From: Nannochloropsis oceanica
Lineage: Eukaryota > Sar > Eustigmatophyceae > Eustigmatales > Monodopsidaceae
Length of the DNA stretch: 64,000 nt
Reading direction: 5' to 3'
Assembly: GCA_004519485.1 (NCBI GenBank)
Contig: CP038135.1
Span: 368,501 to 432,500 of the forward strand
Under the pieces are notes generated by a model that saw nothing but the letters and a program-made list of their open reading frames with translations, was not told the DNA's origin and made no database searches. This document shows positions 32,115 through 49,308 of the stretch, one piece after another; the first letter of the stretch is position 1; every line of letters starts with the position of its first letter. Both the position numbers and the translations under genes were made by a program.

Positions 32115-32842
32115 AATGCCAAGTTGGAGTCTGTTAATGTTAAGAGAATACATAGCAACGGCGAATGAGAAGACACTAAAGCGGTGCCCTTAGAGATGTG
32201 CACATTCAATAATACAACTAAAATTTATTTTGCAAAACAAGAAGAAAAATAGAAATAGAGGCTCATTCCAAAAGGACAAAGCAAGCCAAGCGGAGCAAGT
32301 TAGCGAATACGCTGGAGGGGAGGATAGCATTAATCTTTAATCGTGTAGCTCGTGTTTAATTTGATCTCAATCCTCCTTTGCCAATGCCTCTCCCGTGTCC
32401 GATACTTCGACTCATAATGGTACTCGCTTGGTGTACACGTTGCGACTTTCTGTGTACATTTTTCCGAATAGGAAAGCCATGTAAAGTCAACCGCGGAAAG
32501 CCACCAATAGACCTGGGAGGCGTTTTGCAATACAGCAAAGGAGCATAAGCAAAAAAGATTAAAAAAACAACCAAAAACAAAGAGAAAGAAAGGACTGTCT
32601 TTATTCCTTTCTCTTTGTTATAGGGGGGAAAACAGTCTCGGATCCTTTCCTTGCAAGCATCTCACTCCACATGCTCCCCGTCCTTTCCCTTTCCCCTCCC
32701 CAGACCTCGTCACCTCATTCCTGCTCCATTTCATTCCCAGCTTCCTCCCAGTACATTTACATACACGTCCTTCATGAACACCCTTATTCTTTTTATTGCC
32801 CTGTCTCATCTTCCCACACCTCCTCGCTAGGCTCCGCCGACT
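32115..32842. other. Convergent intergenic region
   Basis: It contains the 3' ends of the CSB-like gene and AP-2 mu. It is A-rich around 32220-32290 and 32540-32600. No coding was recognised. Confidence 0.5.
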
Positions 32843-34440
32843 CTAAATGCGCACCGCAAATGACCCTGCCCTTGTGATATAGCGCACCCACCGATTGGTC
32901 TGGTCTGAAACACCGGAATATTTATAGGGAAGAAAATGACACAGGGATCAAAATAAGTCTTAATAAGTATTGAAATCCTGTGTTGGCGTTAGAGGATCCA
33001 AACTCCCCCACCTCCCTCCCTCCCTCCCTACTTACATCCACTCTTATCATACACTCTTAAAAACCTGACATGCACCCCCGATGATGTGAACATGGGGACT
33101 TGAAACTCGACTTGAATAGGAGGCCTTGACCAGGCCTTGCTGCTGGTGCTTGGCATGAGGGTCACATCTGCCGTGATCATGTATTCGCAGCCACCGGGGA
33201 AGCGTTTGATTCGCCAGACGATAGCGCGGTGCTCAGGCTCAAATTTGGCGCGGCCCGTGGACACGTTAATTTGGGTTTTGGCCGTGTTGAGAGGCACGGG
33301 GATCTAGATAGTTGGAGATAGGGGCGACAAAGAGGTGGTGAGTGAAAAGTGAATGTTTTTCAAGTGAAGAGGGACGATGGGAATGTCGACAGAAACATCT
33401 CCCTCTCTCCCTCCCTCACTCCCCTCCCTCCCTGCGTCACTTACTTTTATCACCACATTCTGCCCAAACAATTTCGAACTGAAATTAGCAGTGACCTTTA
33501 CATTGACCGCTACCCTATTCCGTCCCTCTTCCTGAATCGCCGGGATCAACCTGAAAGGCAAATTCACATTCTCCGTCACCCTGTAGCGCATTAATTCAAA
33601 CTCCCCATCAGGCGGAATGAAGGTAATCGTCCGGTCCGCATCAAACTTCCCCAACCGCACACACCGATGGAAAGTACAATCATCGATTTCCACCCCTGCA
33701 TTCCGTCGTGTCACCGTCCCACCCGCAGCCGCAGCAGCAGCAGCAGCAGCCTTGCTGGCCGCCTCCCTGTCCATGATTAACTTGTCATTCAACCCGAACT
33801 TACACTCGGGCCATCCTGACAACAAAGCCTTCATCACAATCTGCCCCGTGACATCCGAACGCAAGACATTGCCCGTGGCCGACATGAGAATGTTCACGCT
33901 CTCCAATACGTCGATATACACCTCATTTTTCCGATATCGAATCCCATCCCGCCTCCAATCAATCTGACCCGTAATTTGCGAGGTCAACATGGTCGGTTCC
34001 TGCTGCTCCATCTCCGCCTGGACAGTACCTAAGTTGATGTACTGCCGTAAGACCTCAATGGCGCAGTTCTGTGGGTATCCAAAGTCCATCGTCTCGTCCA
34101 GCAGCTCGTACACGAGGGTAAAATGATTTCGCACCGCGTTCTCATCGAAATGGTCCCCGAAATACGCCTTGAAAATGCGGACCATTCGGTACAAAAACTC
34201 AAAAACCAAAGCAGGGTTCAGGTTGGAGCGGGTGACGGCGACGAGGTAGAGATGGTGGTGGCGGATGTACAAGAAGGTGGAGTTCTCGATGACTTTGACC
34301 GGGGCTTGGGAGCCGGTCTCCTTGGATGCAATAACCTTGTGCCGAAAAGTGTCCACTACTTGCCGACTCACATCGTCGCGGTACAGCCGATTAACTACCA
34401 CCTCCCCTTTTTGGTTGACCAGAAAGATGGCTGAGATCAT
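32843..34440 (-). CDS. AP2M1: AP-2 adaptor complex subunit mu
   Basis: AP-2 mu recognises tyrosine-type sorting signals in cargo and PIP2 at the plasma membrane during clathrin-mediated endocytosis. Three exons, 34440-33445, 33303-33036 and 32904-32843, give 441 residues, close to the usual 435. The start MISAIFLVNQKGEVVVNRLY is the conserved longin-type N-terminus. ITGQIDWRRDGIRYRKNEVYIDVLE (two pieces) opens the mu homology domain. Exon 2 has IPVPLNTAKTQINVSTGRAKF and AIVWRIKRFPGG. The last exon is only 62 nt and encodes TNRWVRYITRAGSFAVRI, the canonical C-terminus, with a Tyr rebuilt across the splice (T|AC). An Ala run and RRN segment sits in the linker. Both introns begin with GTAAGT followed by GGGAGGG runs. 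Confidence 0.94.
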
Positions 34441-35127
34441 CGGTCGAAAGTGTTGGGGAAAGGGCAAGGAGTGTAATGCTGCTGCTCAGGTGGGGGATGT
34501 AGGATTGGGCTGAGAAAGGGGAGGGCTTGTGACCACTGGCCCGATAAGTCGCCTCTGATCTCGGACGCCGGCTAAGTACCTCCTCGGGCCAGCTGGCGCC
34601 TGTGTGATGAGGTGTGGGAAGGTGGCGTGAGACGTCGGACAAGAAGAACTTCCTGAAGGCATCGGCAATGACGAAAAGGAGGCGTTAGCGATCGACTCGA
34701 TGGTGGTTGAGGGCTATTGGCTAACAAATCAACCCAGAGCCCCAGATTTACTTTCAGTGCACACACGCATCTGAATCATTTGTTTATGGTGCTAGTGAAG
34801 GGTTTGGATGTTGGGTTATGTTCAGGCTTTGGGACAAAGGTGGGAGAACAGGGGAGAGCCCATGGTTCAAGATGTGAAGTGTTCTCACGATATAGCACCT
34901 GCATCGTGGATCTTGTTCTGCCCTGCAATCAAAACTCTGCGATCTCTCAAAAGCAAGCGAAGCTCATTGTTGCAGCTTATCTTGCCCTTTCCTAGAGAGA
35001 CTGCTGATATCTCGATTTATTTGACTTTCTGTGCCCTCATCCTTCAAAAATACCCCACACAGGGGTGCGATTTGTCCGAACCCTAAACCATCTACGACCC
35101 GTCCATCGCAACTCTCCGCAAGCAAGC
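34441..35127. other. Divergent intergenic region
   Basis: It lies between the AP-2 mu start and the cystatin-like gene. It may contain leader sequence of either gene. No conserved element was identified. Confidence 0.4.
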
Positions 35128-35823
35128 ATGCCACGACAACGGCAAGCCCTCCTGCTGACAGTGCTTTTATATGTGCTTGTCTGGGTAGGGGCCGGTGTCT
35201 TGGAGTCTGCGGCTGGAGCATCATCAGCGCAGGAGGAGCAGCACCAGGATCCGCCGCCAGCTCCCTTACAGCAGGAGCAGCCGCCGCCGCCGCAAGAGCC
35301 AGTACAAGCACCATTCGGAGAGGAAGTACAAACGTCCCCACATAGAAATGACCAAGTAGCACCACCAACTAACACAGTATCCCTCGCTACTCCTGCCGAT
35401 GACTTAAACCCCCCCCCTCCTGCAGAAGCGGCTATCCCCGCTGTCCCCGCCGCTCCCGATGTAGTGGTGTCCCCCGTTTCTCCCACCGAAATCCCGCTTA
35501 CTCCTCGGCAGCCGGTCGAAACCAATGATACCATGGTGCTGAAAGCAGCCGCACTCTTAATGGTGGACGTGAACCCGGTGGAAGGAAAGGCGATTGGTTG
35601 GCGTGTTGTGCATGCCGACAAGCAAAGCTTTGCAGCAGGCATCACTTACTATTTGCAGATTGAGCTACGGACTAAATCCCGCTGTGAGATACACGAGAAG
35701 AAGGTTTTTGTCGAGGCTAAGACGGGGAATCTTATTCCAGGAGGATTGGGAGACCTGTTGCCTTGCGATCCGTCCTTACCGCCCGCCGATTATTTGACTA
35801 AAAAAGGGTTGAGGGGAGGGTGA
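35128..35823 (+). CDS. Secreted cystatin-like protein
   Basis: The single exon gives 231 residues from the Met in gcaagcATGC; an upstream in-frame Met (35065) would put charged sequence before the signal peptide. Residues ~5-30 form a strong signal peptide (ALLLTVLLYVLVWVGAGV). A Pro/Gln/Glu-rich low-complexity spacer of about 110 residues follows. The C-terminal ~75 residues read VVHADKQSFAAGITYYLQIEL...SRCEIHEKKVFVEA, which fits the cystatin fold: the QxFAAG segment is in the place of the QxVxG hairpin that enters papain-type protease active sites, and YYLQIEL and the C..H..V strands follow. The altered hairpin means inhibition cannot be assumed. Gene call strong, family call moderate. Confidence 0.65.
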   Translation: MPRQRQALLLTVLLYVLVWVGAGVLESAAGASSAQEEQHQDPPPAPLQQEQPPPPQEPVQAPFGEEVQTSPHRNDQVAPPTNTVSLATPADDLNPPPPAEAAIPAVPAAPDVVVSPVSPTEIPLTPRQPVETNDTMVLKAAALLMVDVNPVEGKAIGWRVVHADKQSFAAGITYYLQIELRTKSRCEIHEKKVFVEAKTGNLIPGGLGDLLPCDPSLPPADYLTKKGLRGG

Positions 35824-36916
35824 TGGTGGGAAGCAGTAGTGGAGAGAAAAAGGAAAAGAAAAATGGGATTGAAAGAATTCGGCGAGTGAATAAAATTGGG
35901 GGACTCTTGATATTTTAATCTTGTCGGACGAGATATAAAAGGGAAATAACATTGCAAGGAGGTGTCGATGGAAGGGGGAGGCGGGCGCTATGGATGTAGG
36001 TCCGAACTCCAGTATGACAAAGAAGCAGGAAGGAAAGGAGGAGGGTGCCACAAATATGCATGAGAATGTTGTAGCGGGCTCTAGACTGGAGATGAATCGA
36101 CAGGTAAAAATGAGGCATCCGTGCATGGGGCATAAGCAATATACGAGTGTCCGTCGAGGGCCGGTACGAGTGAATGATGTTAGCAGAGAAAAGGCCACTC
36201 AAAGCAGAGAGCTGTGAACGTATGACGAGACGTCCGTGAGAAGAAAGTTGTATCGGAGATGCTCGAGAGAATCAAAATATATTTCACTGGCAGCTCGAGC
36301 GGAGACGCGTTGCGTGTGTGTGTATGCGTGTGACGGAGAGTAACTAAGAAAAAAATCGAGCGGTTGCATGAACGATCATGACATTAAATAAGGACAAAGC
36401 AAGAAGATACATATATGTGTGAGCAAGGGCGCACATCACGCACACACAGACGGAATAGTCTGTGTGTCAGAGCACAGATATAGTTCCGGTCCAAAAGCGC
36501 GAGGAAATCCGCACAGATTGAAGGGTAATTGAGCGATAAAAAGAACCTTTGCAATAAAGGGGGAAAGTCACTGCAATGGAATGATATAAAAAAGATGGCA
36601 ATGAAGTTAAGATGATGCATTTTGACATTTTTCCGTCGTTTTCCCTCCCTCGGTCTTCTTCGTTTCTTCTCGATGAACCCCTACTACGGCCAATACTGTG
36701 GACGTTAAGTGTTCTCTTCTTCTTTTTCTTCTTCCTTATTTGCCTTCATCCGCGCAAGCCCACGCATACAAAGTGATGTACATCGACCTCCTTCCATCCC
36801 CTTCTCCTCCTCTTCACTTTTTCTTTCCCCCTCCATCCTCTCGACCAGATCTCACCTCAGGCTCCTCCTCCGCGGCAAAACTCTCCATCCCCTTCCAGCC
36901 TTCCATCTCTCCCTAC
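35824..36916. other. Convergent intergenic region
   Basis: There are 1.1 kb between the cystatin-like gene and the beta-galactosidase gene's 3' end. It has a short GT-rich stretch (gtgtgtgtgtatgcgtgtg) near 36311-36335. No coding was recognised. Confidence 0.45.
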
Positions 36917-41468
<4,552 letters not shown>

Positions 41469-43229
41469 ATGCTCTCGTCTCTTGGATTGTTTTCTTCAAG
41501 CACCACAGTACCGTCACCTTCAGCAACCGACGACGACGTTGTCGCCTCCAGTTTACCACCAGCAGCGTCACCACCAACGATATCACCGCCATTGCTACCT
41601 GTAGCTCTCTTTGTTGACCCACTGGCACATCTGCCTGGGGATGTGGTTTTCCTAATTGAGCTTTGCCTCCCCGTGCAGACCTTGGTTTCCCTTTCTGCCG
41701 TAAATGTGGCCTGGAGCCACCTCTTGTGCGAAAGCCATTGGCACCGCGTCTTCCAAGCGCGTTGGTCACATTGCTACGAAGGCGGGCAAGGCTTAACTAT
41801 CTCTCCCTCAATTTTGTCTCGCCTGACGGGGAATTACCATTCGTTTTGGGCTACGATCGAGAAGGCCTTCATGGGGGATAACTCCATCGTGGGAACGCGG
41901 CAGCGGGACTCCCTCTTTGAGAGGCTCTTCAAGCTTTTGCAGCCCGCTACAGGCGGCGATGGTAATGAGGTTGATGATAACGCTGACGATGACGGCGACG
42001 TCGGCGACGATGGCGACAACAACAACAACAACAACAGCAACAACAACAACAACAACAACAACAATAACAACAACAACAACAACGACAATGATACGCCCAC
42101 TCCCTCCTCTTCAAGCACCAGCAGCACAACCAGCACCAGCAGCTATGCCTCTTTCTTCTACCCCTCCTCCATGCGAGTGATGAATAGTTGGCCCTACTAC
42201 TACTCCAAAGTCGTTCCTCCCACCCCTGTCCTTCCGTCCTCCTGGAAACTCGCCTGCATACTCCGGGACCGCGCCGAAGGTCGCAATGTCCTAATGGGCT
42301 GTCGCTTCTGCGGTGAACTGGATGTCTTCACGGAGCACATGCGTGAGCAAGAATCCTCCTGTCCCACTCAACTACGGACATGGGTCGTGCCCTGTCTGTG
42401 CCCGGCCCTTGTTCACCTTCGATGCCTGGAAGCCCACGTGGCCTCTGCACGATTGCAACCGTCTTTGAGCCAGGCACATTCTTCCCCATCTTTTTCATCC
42501 ATTCCCACTGGTTACGGTCTGTCTCCACCGGCACGGCGAAAATGGATCTCCTACGACACTGCTCTCTTGCCTGCCGCCGCGAGCGAATCGGAAGGAGAGA
42601 AGGAGTCGTTGGGACGGTGCCAAGGGTGCGACTCTTTGTACCTACCTGGCTTTCGGTTACCCGCCGTAGGGGAGCTTGTTTCAGTGACATGGCAGGATGA
42701 ACTCGCCTGGAAGAGAGCGGGGGATTGCATTTTGATGTGGTTGATGGGTGTGGCAATCGTGGCATTGTCTGAGGCGTTATATCAGGGGAACGGGGAGCTG
42801 CTGGCTTGGCCAGAGGAGGGGGGTCAGGTGCTCTTCTGGTGGCTTCTGCAGTATGTGATTTCGTTGAACATTTTCCTGTCGCCTAGATTTGCAAGGGTGG
42901 TGGACCTGCTGTGGCTTGGGCCGGTTTTCCGGTTTTATGCCAAGTTGTACTTGTATTTCTTGATGGCCACGTTTGGGATGCTTTGTTTTTTTACGCCTCT
43001 TCCTAAAAGGGTGTTGGGGGTTTGCATTATGGAGGGTTTGGGGATGCCTGCATGGTTGATGCTAGTTGGGGGATGGGGGAATTTTGCCGTGCTCGCCACG
43101 ATAACCTCAATTGTGATTTTCTTGTTTTGGAAGACAAATTATCGCATACCGACGATTGCGGATCTGAGGGAGACTGAGCCGGGGGGGTCGGAATTCTTGC
43201 ATCCCATGTTGTCGATTGGCGGGGCATGA
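41469..43229 (+). CDS. F-box + RING-CH (RINGv) membrane protein, putative E3 ubiquitin ligase
   Basis: The single exon gives 586 residues. Residues ~52-98 match an F-box (LPGDVVFLIELCLPVQTLV...VNVAWSHLLC...W..VFQARW), the module that docks on Skp1. An Asp/Asn-rich stretch with a poly-Asn run (42016-42085) follows. Residues ~278-387 fit the C4HC3 RING-CH pattern: CRFC, then PCLC, then VHLRCLE, then CQGC, which recruits E2 enzymes in MARCH-type membrane ligases. The C-terminal part carries three to four hydrophobic segments (LMWLMGVAIVALSEALY; VLFWWLLQYVISLNIFL; LYLYFLMATFGMLCFF; FAVLATITSIVIFLFW). F-box and RING-CH in one chain is unusual, since F-boxes normally borrow a RING from Rbx1. Each domain is called on pattern only; the RING-CH is stronger than the F-box. 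Confidence 0.78.
   Translation: MLSSLGLFSSSTTVPSPSATDDDVVASSLPPAASPPTISPPLLPVALFVDPLAHLPGDVVFLIELCLPVQTLVSLSAVNVAWSHLLCESHWHRVFQARWSHCYEGGQGLTISPSILSRLTGNYHSFWATIEKAFMGDNSIVGTRQRDSLFERLFKLLQPATGGDGNEVDDNADDDGDVGDDGDNNNNNNSNNNNNNNNNNNNNNNDNDTPTPSSSSTSSTTSTSSYASFFYPSSMRVMNSWPYYYSKVVPPTPVLPSSWKLACILRDRAEGRNVLMGCRFCGELDVFTEHMREQESSCPTQLRTWVVPCLCPALVHLRCLEAHVASARLQPSLSQAHSSPSFSSIPTGYGLSPPARRKWISYDTALLPAAASESEGEKESLGRCQGCDSLYLPGFRLPAVGELVSVTWQDELAWKRAGDCILMWLMGVAIVALSEALYQGNGELLAWPEEGGQVLFWWLLQYVISLNIFLSPRFARVVDLLWLGPVFRFYAKLYLYFLMATFGMLCFFTPLPKRVLGVCIMEGLGMPAWLMLVGGWGNFAVLATITSIVIFLFWKTNYRIPTIADLRETEPGGSEFLHPMLSIGGA
42016..42085 (+). repeat. AAC repeat (poly-Asn)
   Basis: A nearly pure run of AAC/AAT codons, broken by one Ser codon, encodes about 23 residues inside the F-box/RING-CH gene. 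Confidence 0.9.
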
Positions 43230-43391
43230 GGGAGGCATGGAGGGAGGGAGGGGAAAGAAAAAGGAGGGAGAAAGCAAACAGGAGGAGCACAGAGATTGAG
43301 TGGCCTATAAAAGACACTTGCATTATATGAAATCATGTTCTCAACTCGGTAAAATATCTGCACGTTGCTTTTCTTGCTTTGATGCCATACT

Positions 43392-43901
43392 CTACGCATG
43401 ATTCTCCTCTCCTCCTGCGGCCGCAGCCGCCGAGGCTTCGCCGGGTCTCTGGTACTTCGCCGGCATTTGAGCAGCGCACTTTTCGTAATCGTCACACAAT
43501 CGATGACGGAGCTTGGGCTTGCCACACGCGGGACACGGGTAGGCGTGGACAATATTCTCACAGTCATAATGCACCAGCTTGCGGCGCCTTCGTCGGTGGG
43601 AGACCTTCTTCTTGGGCACCGCCATGCGAAGCAAGCCATCCCAGAACCCCTCCGACCCCGCCTCCTCCTCTCTCCGCTCTTCTAGCTGCATCTCATCCTC
43701 TTGCTCCTTCTCGATGGGAGGCATCCCTTCCCACGCCAAACCCAAGTTGTACGTTGTTTGTTGAGTTGGCACCCGCAAGTTTTCTGATATGACGACTGGC
43801 GGCCGCAAGAGCGAGAGGGTGGCCGGGACAATGACACGCATATCACGGGCCCACGCCCCACTCTGCCGCCGCAACTGCACCGCTAGCTGCTGTAACGCCA
43901 T
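43392..43901 (-). CDS. Mitochondrial ribosomal protein bL32m
   Basis: It is a large-subunit structural protein of the mitochondrial ribosome. The single exon gives 169 residues from the Met opening MALQQLAVQLRR; that stretch is basic and amphipathic and suits a mitochondrial pre-sequence, while the Met 27 codons upstream adds no such feature. The mature bL32 core starts at AVPKKKVSHRRRRRKL, followed by the zinc ribbon CPACGKPKLRHRLCDDYEKC with all four Cys present. In mitochondria of other eukaryotes bL32m is matured by the m-AAA protease, and the long Glu-rich segment before AVPKKK could carry that processing site. The C-terminus ends in an Ala/Gly tail. Confidence 0.87.
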   Translation of the reverse strand: MALQQLAVQLRRQSGAWARDMRVIVPATLSLLRPPVVISENLRVPTQQTTYNLGLAWEGMPPIEKEQEDEMQLEERREEEAGSEGFWDGLLRMAVPKKKVSHRRRRRKLVHYDCENIVHAYPCPACGKPKLRHRLCDDYEKCAAQMPAKYQRPGEASAAAAAGGEENHA

Positions 43902-44363
43902 GTCGCCTGTCTGTACGTGTGCGGGTCGAGTATCGTTGGCCAATGGCGGCGTAAGTATCTCTGGCTGAGTGAGACAAAACAATCCGAGACATGACCATCA
44001 TCATGATCAAACTGAGCGAGTCTTGGCCCTCCCTCCCTTTTCATTTTCAAAGTAATCCAAAGCGCGCGGCGACTTCTAGTTTTCATAGCTCCTACACCTG
44101 TGTTGAGATAAACTTATGCGCTATGGACTCTGCCTCTTCTTATTGTGTGCATAATTGTGCATGTTTTCTCCTGTTCCCAAACACTCGACTCTCGACCTCC
44201 CACCCCCTTCGAACGCGTACAGGGTAGAATCAAACAATTGCGGACATTGTTTGAAATTGTCCGTAATTTTCTACCAGCTCATGTTGTTGTTTGCTTGCTT
44301 CTGGGTCTTTCTTTCATCCCTACATAGGTGCCATTTGCTGTCATCATCCCTCCCCTTATCTCC
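43902..44363. other. Intergenic region
   Basis: It lies between the bL32m start and the MYST gene's stop. No feature was recognised. Confidence 0.4.
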
Positions 44364-46227
<1,864 letters not shown>

Positions 46228-46865
46228 GGCTGCCTGATGTGGAGTGTTGTACTTGTGTGCAGTGATGCAAGAGGAGCGACCAGGAAGGTGCCGAACTTTG
46301 TTCCTCGCGATCGGAGAGTGGGGGGGGAAGGGGGGGGGGGGGGCCACGAGGAGAAGAAGGGTGGCTCAAGACGCGACCTTCCCGCTAAGCGCGTTGCCTA
46401 CCTGTGGAATACACGTTCATAGTTGTTGCGATGGGCGTGAATGGGCTCTGTGCAAAATCGTATGTGGTCGTGGGCGCACAGACACAGAGGATAGAATCCT
46501 TCTGGCTGCGCCCCTTCGCGCCACCCGCCAAGCACCCCAGGCTTACCTGCATCTCAATATGGGCCAAGCACTGCACGTACATACACACAGTTACGTTGGT
46601 TGGTCTCTGTGTACGTCTATCTTTCTTCTTTTCCTTCTTTCTTTCTCTCTTTGCGCCTTAAGCCTAGTTGGGTTTTCGAGTCGGAGTGAAAAAAAGGCCG
46701 GCCGTATTTAATTTAGTCGCCATTCCCCCATACCCAGCACCCCCAGAAAATCAATGCTGCCTCTTCCCTGCCTCCTTCCTTTTAATCCCTCCATCCGACC
46801 CCTTCATAATACACAACTTCTCTCTTCGCCATCTTCAACTTTCATTGTAACATCTTTTTTGCTGC
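46228..46865. other. Intergenic region
   Basis: It holds the upstream region of the MYST gene and the 3' region of ftsZ. A run of 13 G residues sits near 46329-46342. No coding was recognised. Confidence 0.45.
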
Positions 46866-48774
46866 TTACTTTAACCCTCTCCCCAAGGCGGTTGTCGTCT
46901 CCTTGACGCTTTCCATGTCCTCAATGCCCGTCGCCACGATCGAAACGCGAACAGATCCCCCCTCCCCATTCTCTCCCGTCCCAGCCAAACTCGCTTCATA
47001 CGAACTCCCAAAAATTATGTTTGCATGCTCGTCCTCCACTTCCTCCGTCACACGCTGCGCCGCCTTATCAACCTCGAACAAGGTCATGTCGGGCCCCCCC
47101 GTAATATTAACCAACATGCCTTTCGCCGACTTAATCGACACCTGGCCCAACAGCGGGTTCTGCAACGCATCTTCCGCCGCGCGCAAGGCTCTGTCCTCCC
47201 CAGAAGCTTGGCCTGTGCCCATGATGGCGTTTCCCATCCCGGACATAACGCTTTGGACGTCGGCAAAGTCGAGATTAATCAACCCCGGCATGGTCATCAG
47301 GTCTAGGGAGTCGATAAAGATGGAAAGCAACAGTTGATCAATGAAAACTGTCTAAATATTATCTAAGGACGAAGGTATGGGGGGAGAGGGAGAGAGTGAA
47401 TAAGGGAGCGAAGAAGGGAGGGCCTACCTGTCACACTTTTCACCCCCGCGAGCAACACGTCGTCCGCCAGGCGGAAAGCATCCAGAAGAGTAGTGGAGGG
47501 GTCGACCATCTTGAACAAATTCTGGTTCGGAATCACCAACAAGGTGTCCACCGAGTCCTGCAGTCGCCTCAAACCCTCCTCCGCAAGCCGCATTCGATGG
47601 GTGCCTTCAAAGCGAAACGGTCTGGTAACAACGGCCACCGTTAAAATCCCTGCCTCATGGCACGTCTTCGCAATGATTGGCGCTGCTCCTGTCCCCGTCC
47701 CTCCCCCCATTCCAGCAGTTATGAAAACCATATGGGAGTCGCCTATCCTTTCGAGCAACTCCTGCTTGCTCTCCTCGCCCGCCACCTTCCCCACATCCGG
47801 GTTCGCGCCACACCCCAACCCTTGCGTGATGTCACGTCCGATTTGCAATCGATTATCTGTTAAAGTCGTCGCCAGATGCTGCGCATCAGTGTTGCAGACC
47901 AGAAACTCCACCCCAGACAACCCGCGCATGATCATATTGTTTACCGCATTGCCCCCTGCGCCGCCCACGCCAATCACACAAATTTTAGGGGCAAACTCCG
48001 TGCAAAGATGCGTCTGCAAGTGCGTGTGCTGCATCGTCGGAGCAGCCGGTTGAGGCCGCATGAATGCTGCGGCTGGGGTGCCGGGGGTTAACCCGGCCAG
48101 GTAAGGGGATTCGGACGCAGTGGTGGTGGAAGAGGGGGAGGAGAAGAGGGAGGACGCATTGGGAGAGGAGGCGAAGGCAGATTCGCTCGTAGCGTCCACC
48201 TTGATGTCCCCGCCCGTGGTTGTGGACGCAGAGGGCGTTGTTGTCTCCAGGTCGTCCAGGCTGGCCTCGTTCACGGAGAGGGTGCCGCCGTTAGTCGTAG
48301 TAGTGGTGTTGGGATTGTTTCCCTTTTTGCCCTTTTGGAAGACCTGGAAAGGGAAGGAAGGAGAAATTTGAGAAGTGGGAAGTAAAGGCACCCGAATTCC
48401 AGATTTTTGCAAGGTCACACCATCAGTGTGCAACACACTTATTACATGCCCTCCAGTCTCATCCTTTCCTTCCTTCCGTTCCTCCCTCCGTTTCTCACTT
48501 CATAGCCGCTGGATCCAGGAGAGCCATCATCAAGCATACCTTTCGTCAAGAAAAAGAAAGGATTTGATGCTTTGTCTCACAATCTGTCCTCAGACAAGAC
48601 ATTCTTCCCTCCATCCCTTCCCTATTCAAATACCTTTTGTAAGTTCGCCCCCTGGCTAGAAAAGGGTCGGCTAAGGAATGCCGTGGACGTGTAATTACGC
48701 GCGACCATGACAGGCCTGGCAGACTGGTTCATAAGGGCGGCATGTGCCGCACGCCGAAGGCCCTGGTGCAGCAT
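46866..48774 (-). CDS. ftsZ: Mitochondrial FtsZ (alpha-proteobacterial type)
   Basis: FtsZ is a tubulin-like GTPase that forms the division ring inside the mitochondrial matrix. Three exons, 48774-48634, 48343-47428 and 47302-46866, give 497 residues in frame. Exon 1 encodes an Arg/Ala/Ser-rich, acid-free leader ([20 protein letters not shown] and onward to about 45), a clear mitochondrial pre-sequence. After a Thr/Ser-rich linker the GTPase domain starts at [18 protein letters not shown]. The GTP loop is [12 protein letters not shown] and the T7 segment is [16 protein letters not shown]. The blocks [19 protein letters not shown] and [20 protein letters not shown] resemble alpha-proteobacterial FtsZ and not the plastid FtsZ1/FtsZ2 forms. 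Stramenopiles are known to retain such a mitochondrial FtsZ. No conserved C-terminal FtsA/ZipA-binding peptide is seen: the protein ends soon after the core. Confidence 0.94.
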
Positions 48775-49308
48775 CTTGAGCAGGCTGTGTTCGTGTTTTG
48801 ATTGGACATACAGAAGAAGGCGGGAGAAGGGGAGAATGAAAGATAGATGCGTTGCTTTGCACTTGTCTTGAAGGGTTCTGCTTGAGATCCAGATGCTGCA
48901 GAGCCTTGAAAAATTAGTTGCTTATCGTGCCCATATGGGTTGTGGCATGGAAGTGTGCGCGTCGAGATGGGCTGCGTTTGAGTGGTGACAAGTGCAGAAA
49001 AAGAGGGAATAAGCGCGGCGCGACATCTCATAGGTAGTACGTCGCCTCAAAAAACAAGCAGGCCATACTCCAATTTAAACGCACCACCATTATCAAGTAG
49101 AATCGAGCTATTGTCCTCCTAGATGCTTTGATGCCTTTCTTTTTGTGCCTGTATGGTTGAGGAGGGCCTGCCACTGGCTCCGTCGATTTGAAATGTTAGC
49201 GAGACAGCGATCTCCTCTTGCCTCCCCTCCTCATCCCCTAACCCTCACACCCTTCACACCCTTCACACCCACCACACAGGCCATGTCAGCACCAGCACCA
49301 GCTCATCT
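48775..49308. other. Divergent intergenic region
   Basis: This is the shared upstream region of ftsZ (minus) and the GNB1L-like gene (plus). Near 49248-49275, before the second start, a short direct repeat of cccttcacac occurs twice to three times. Confidence 0.4.
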
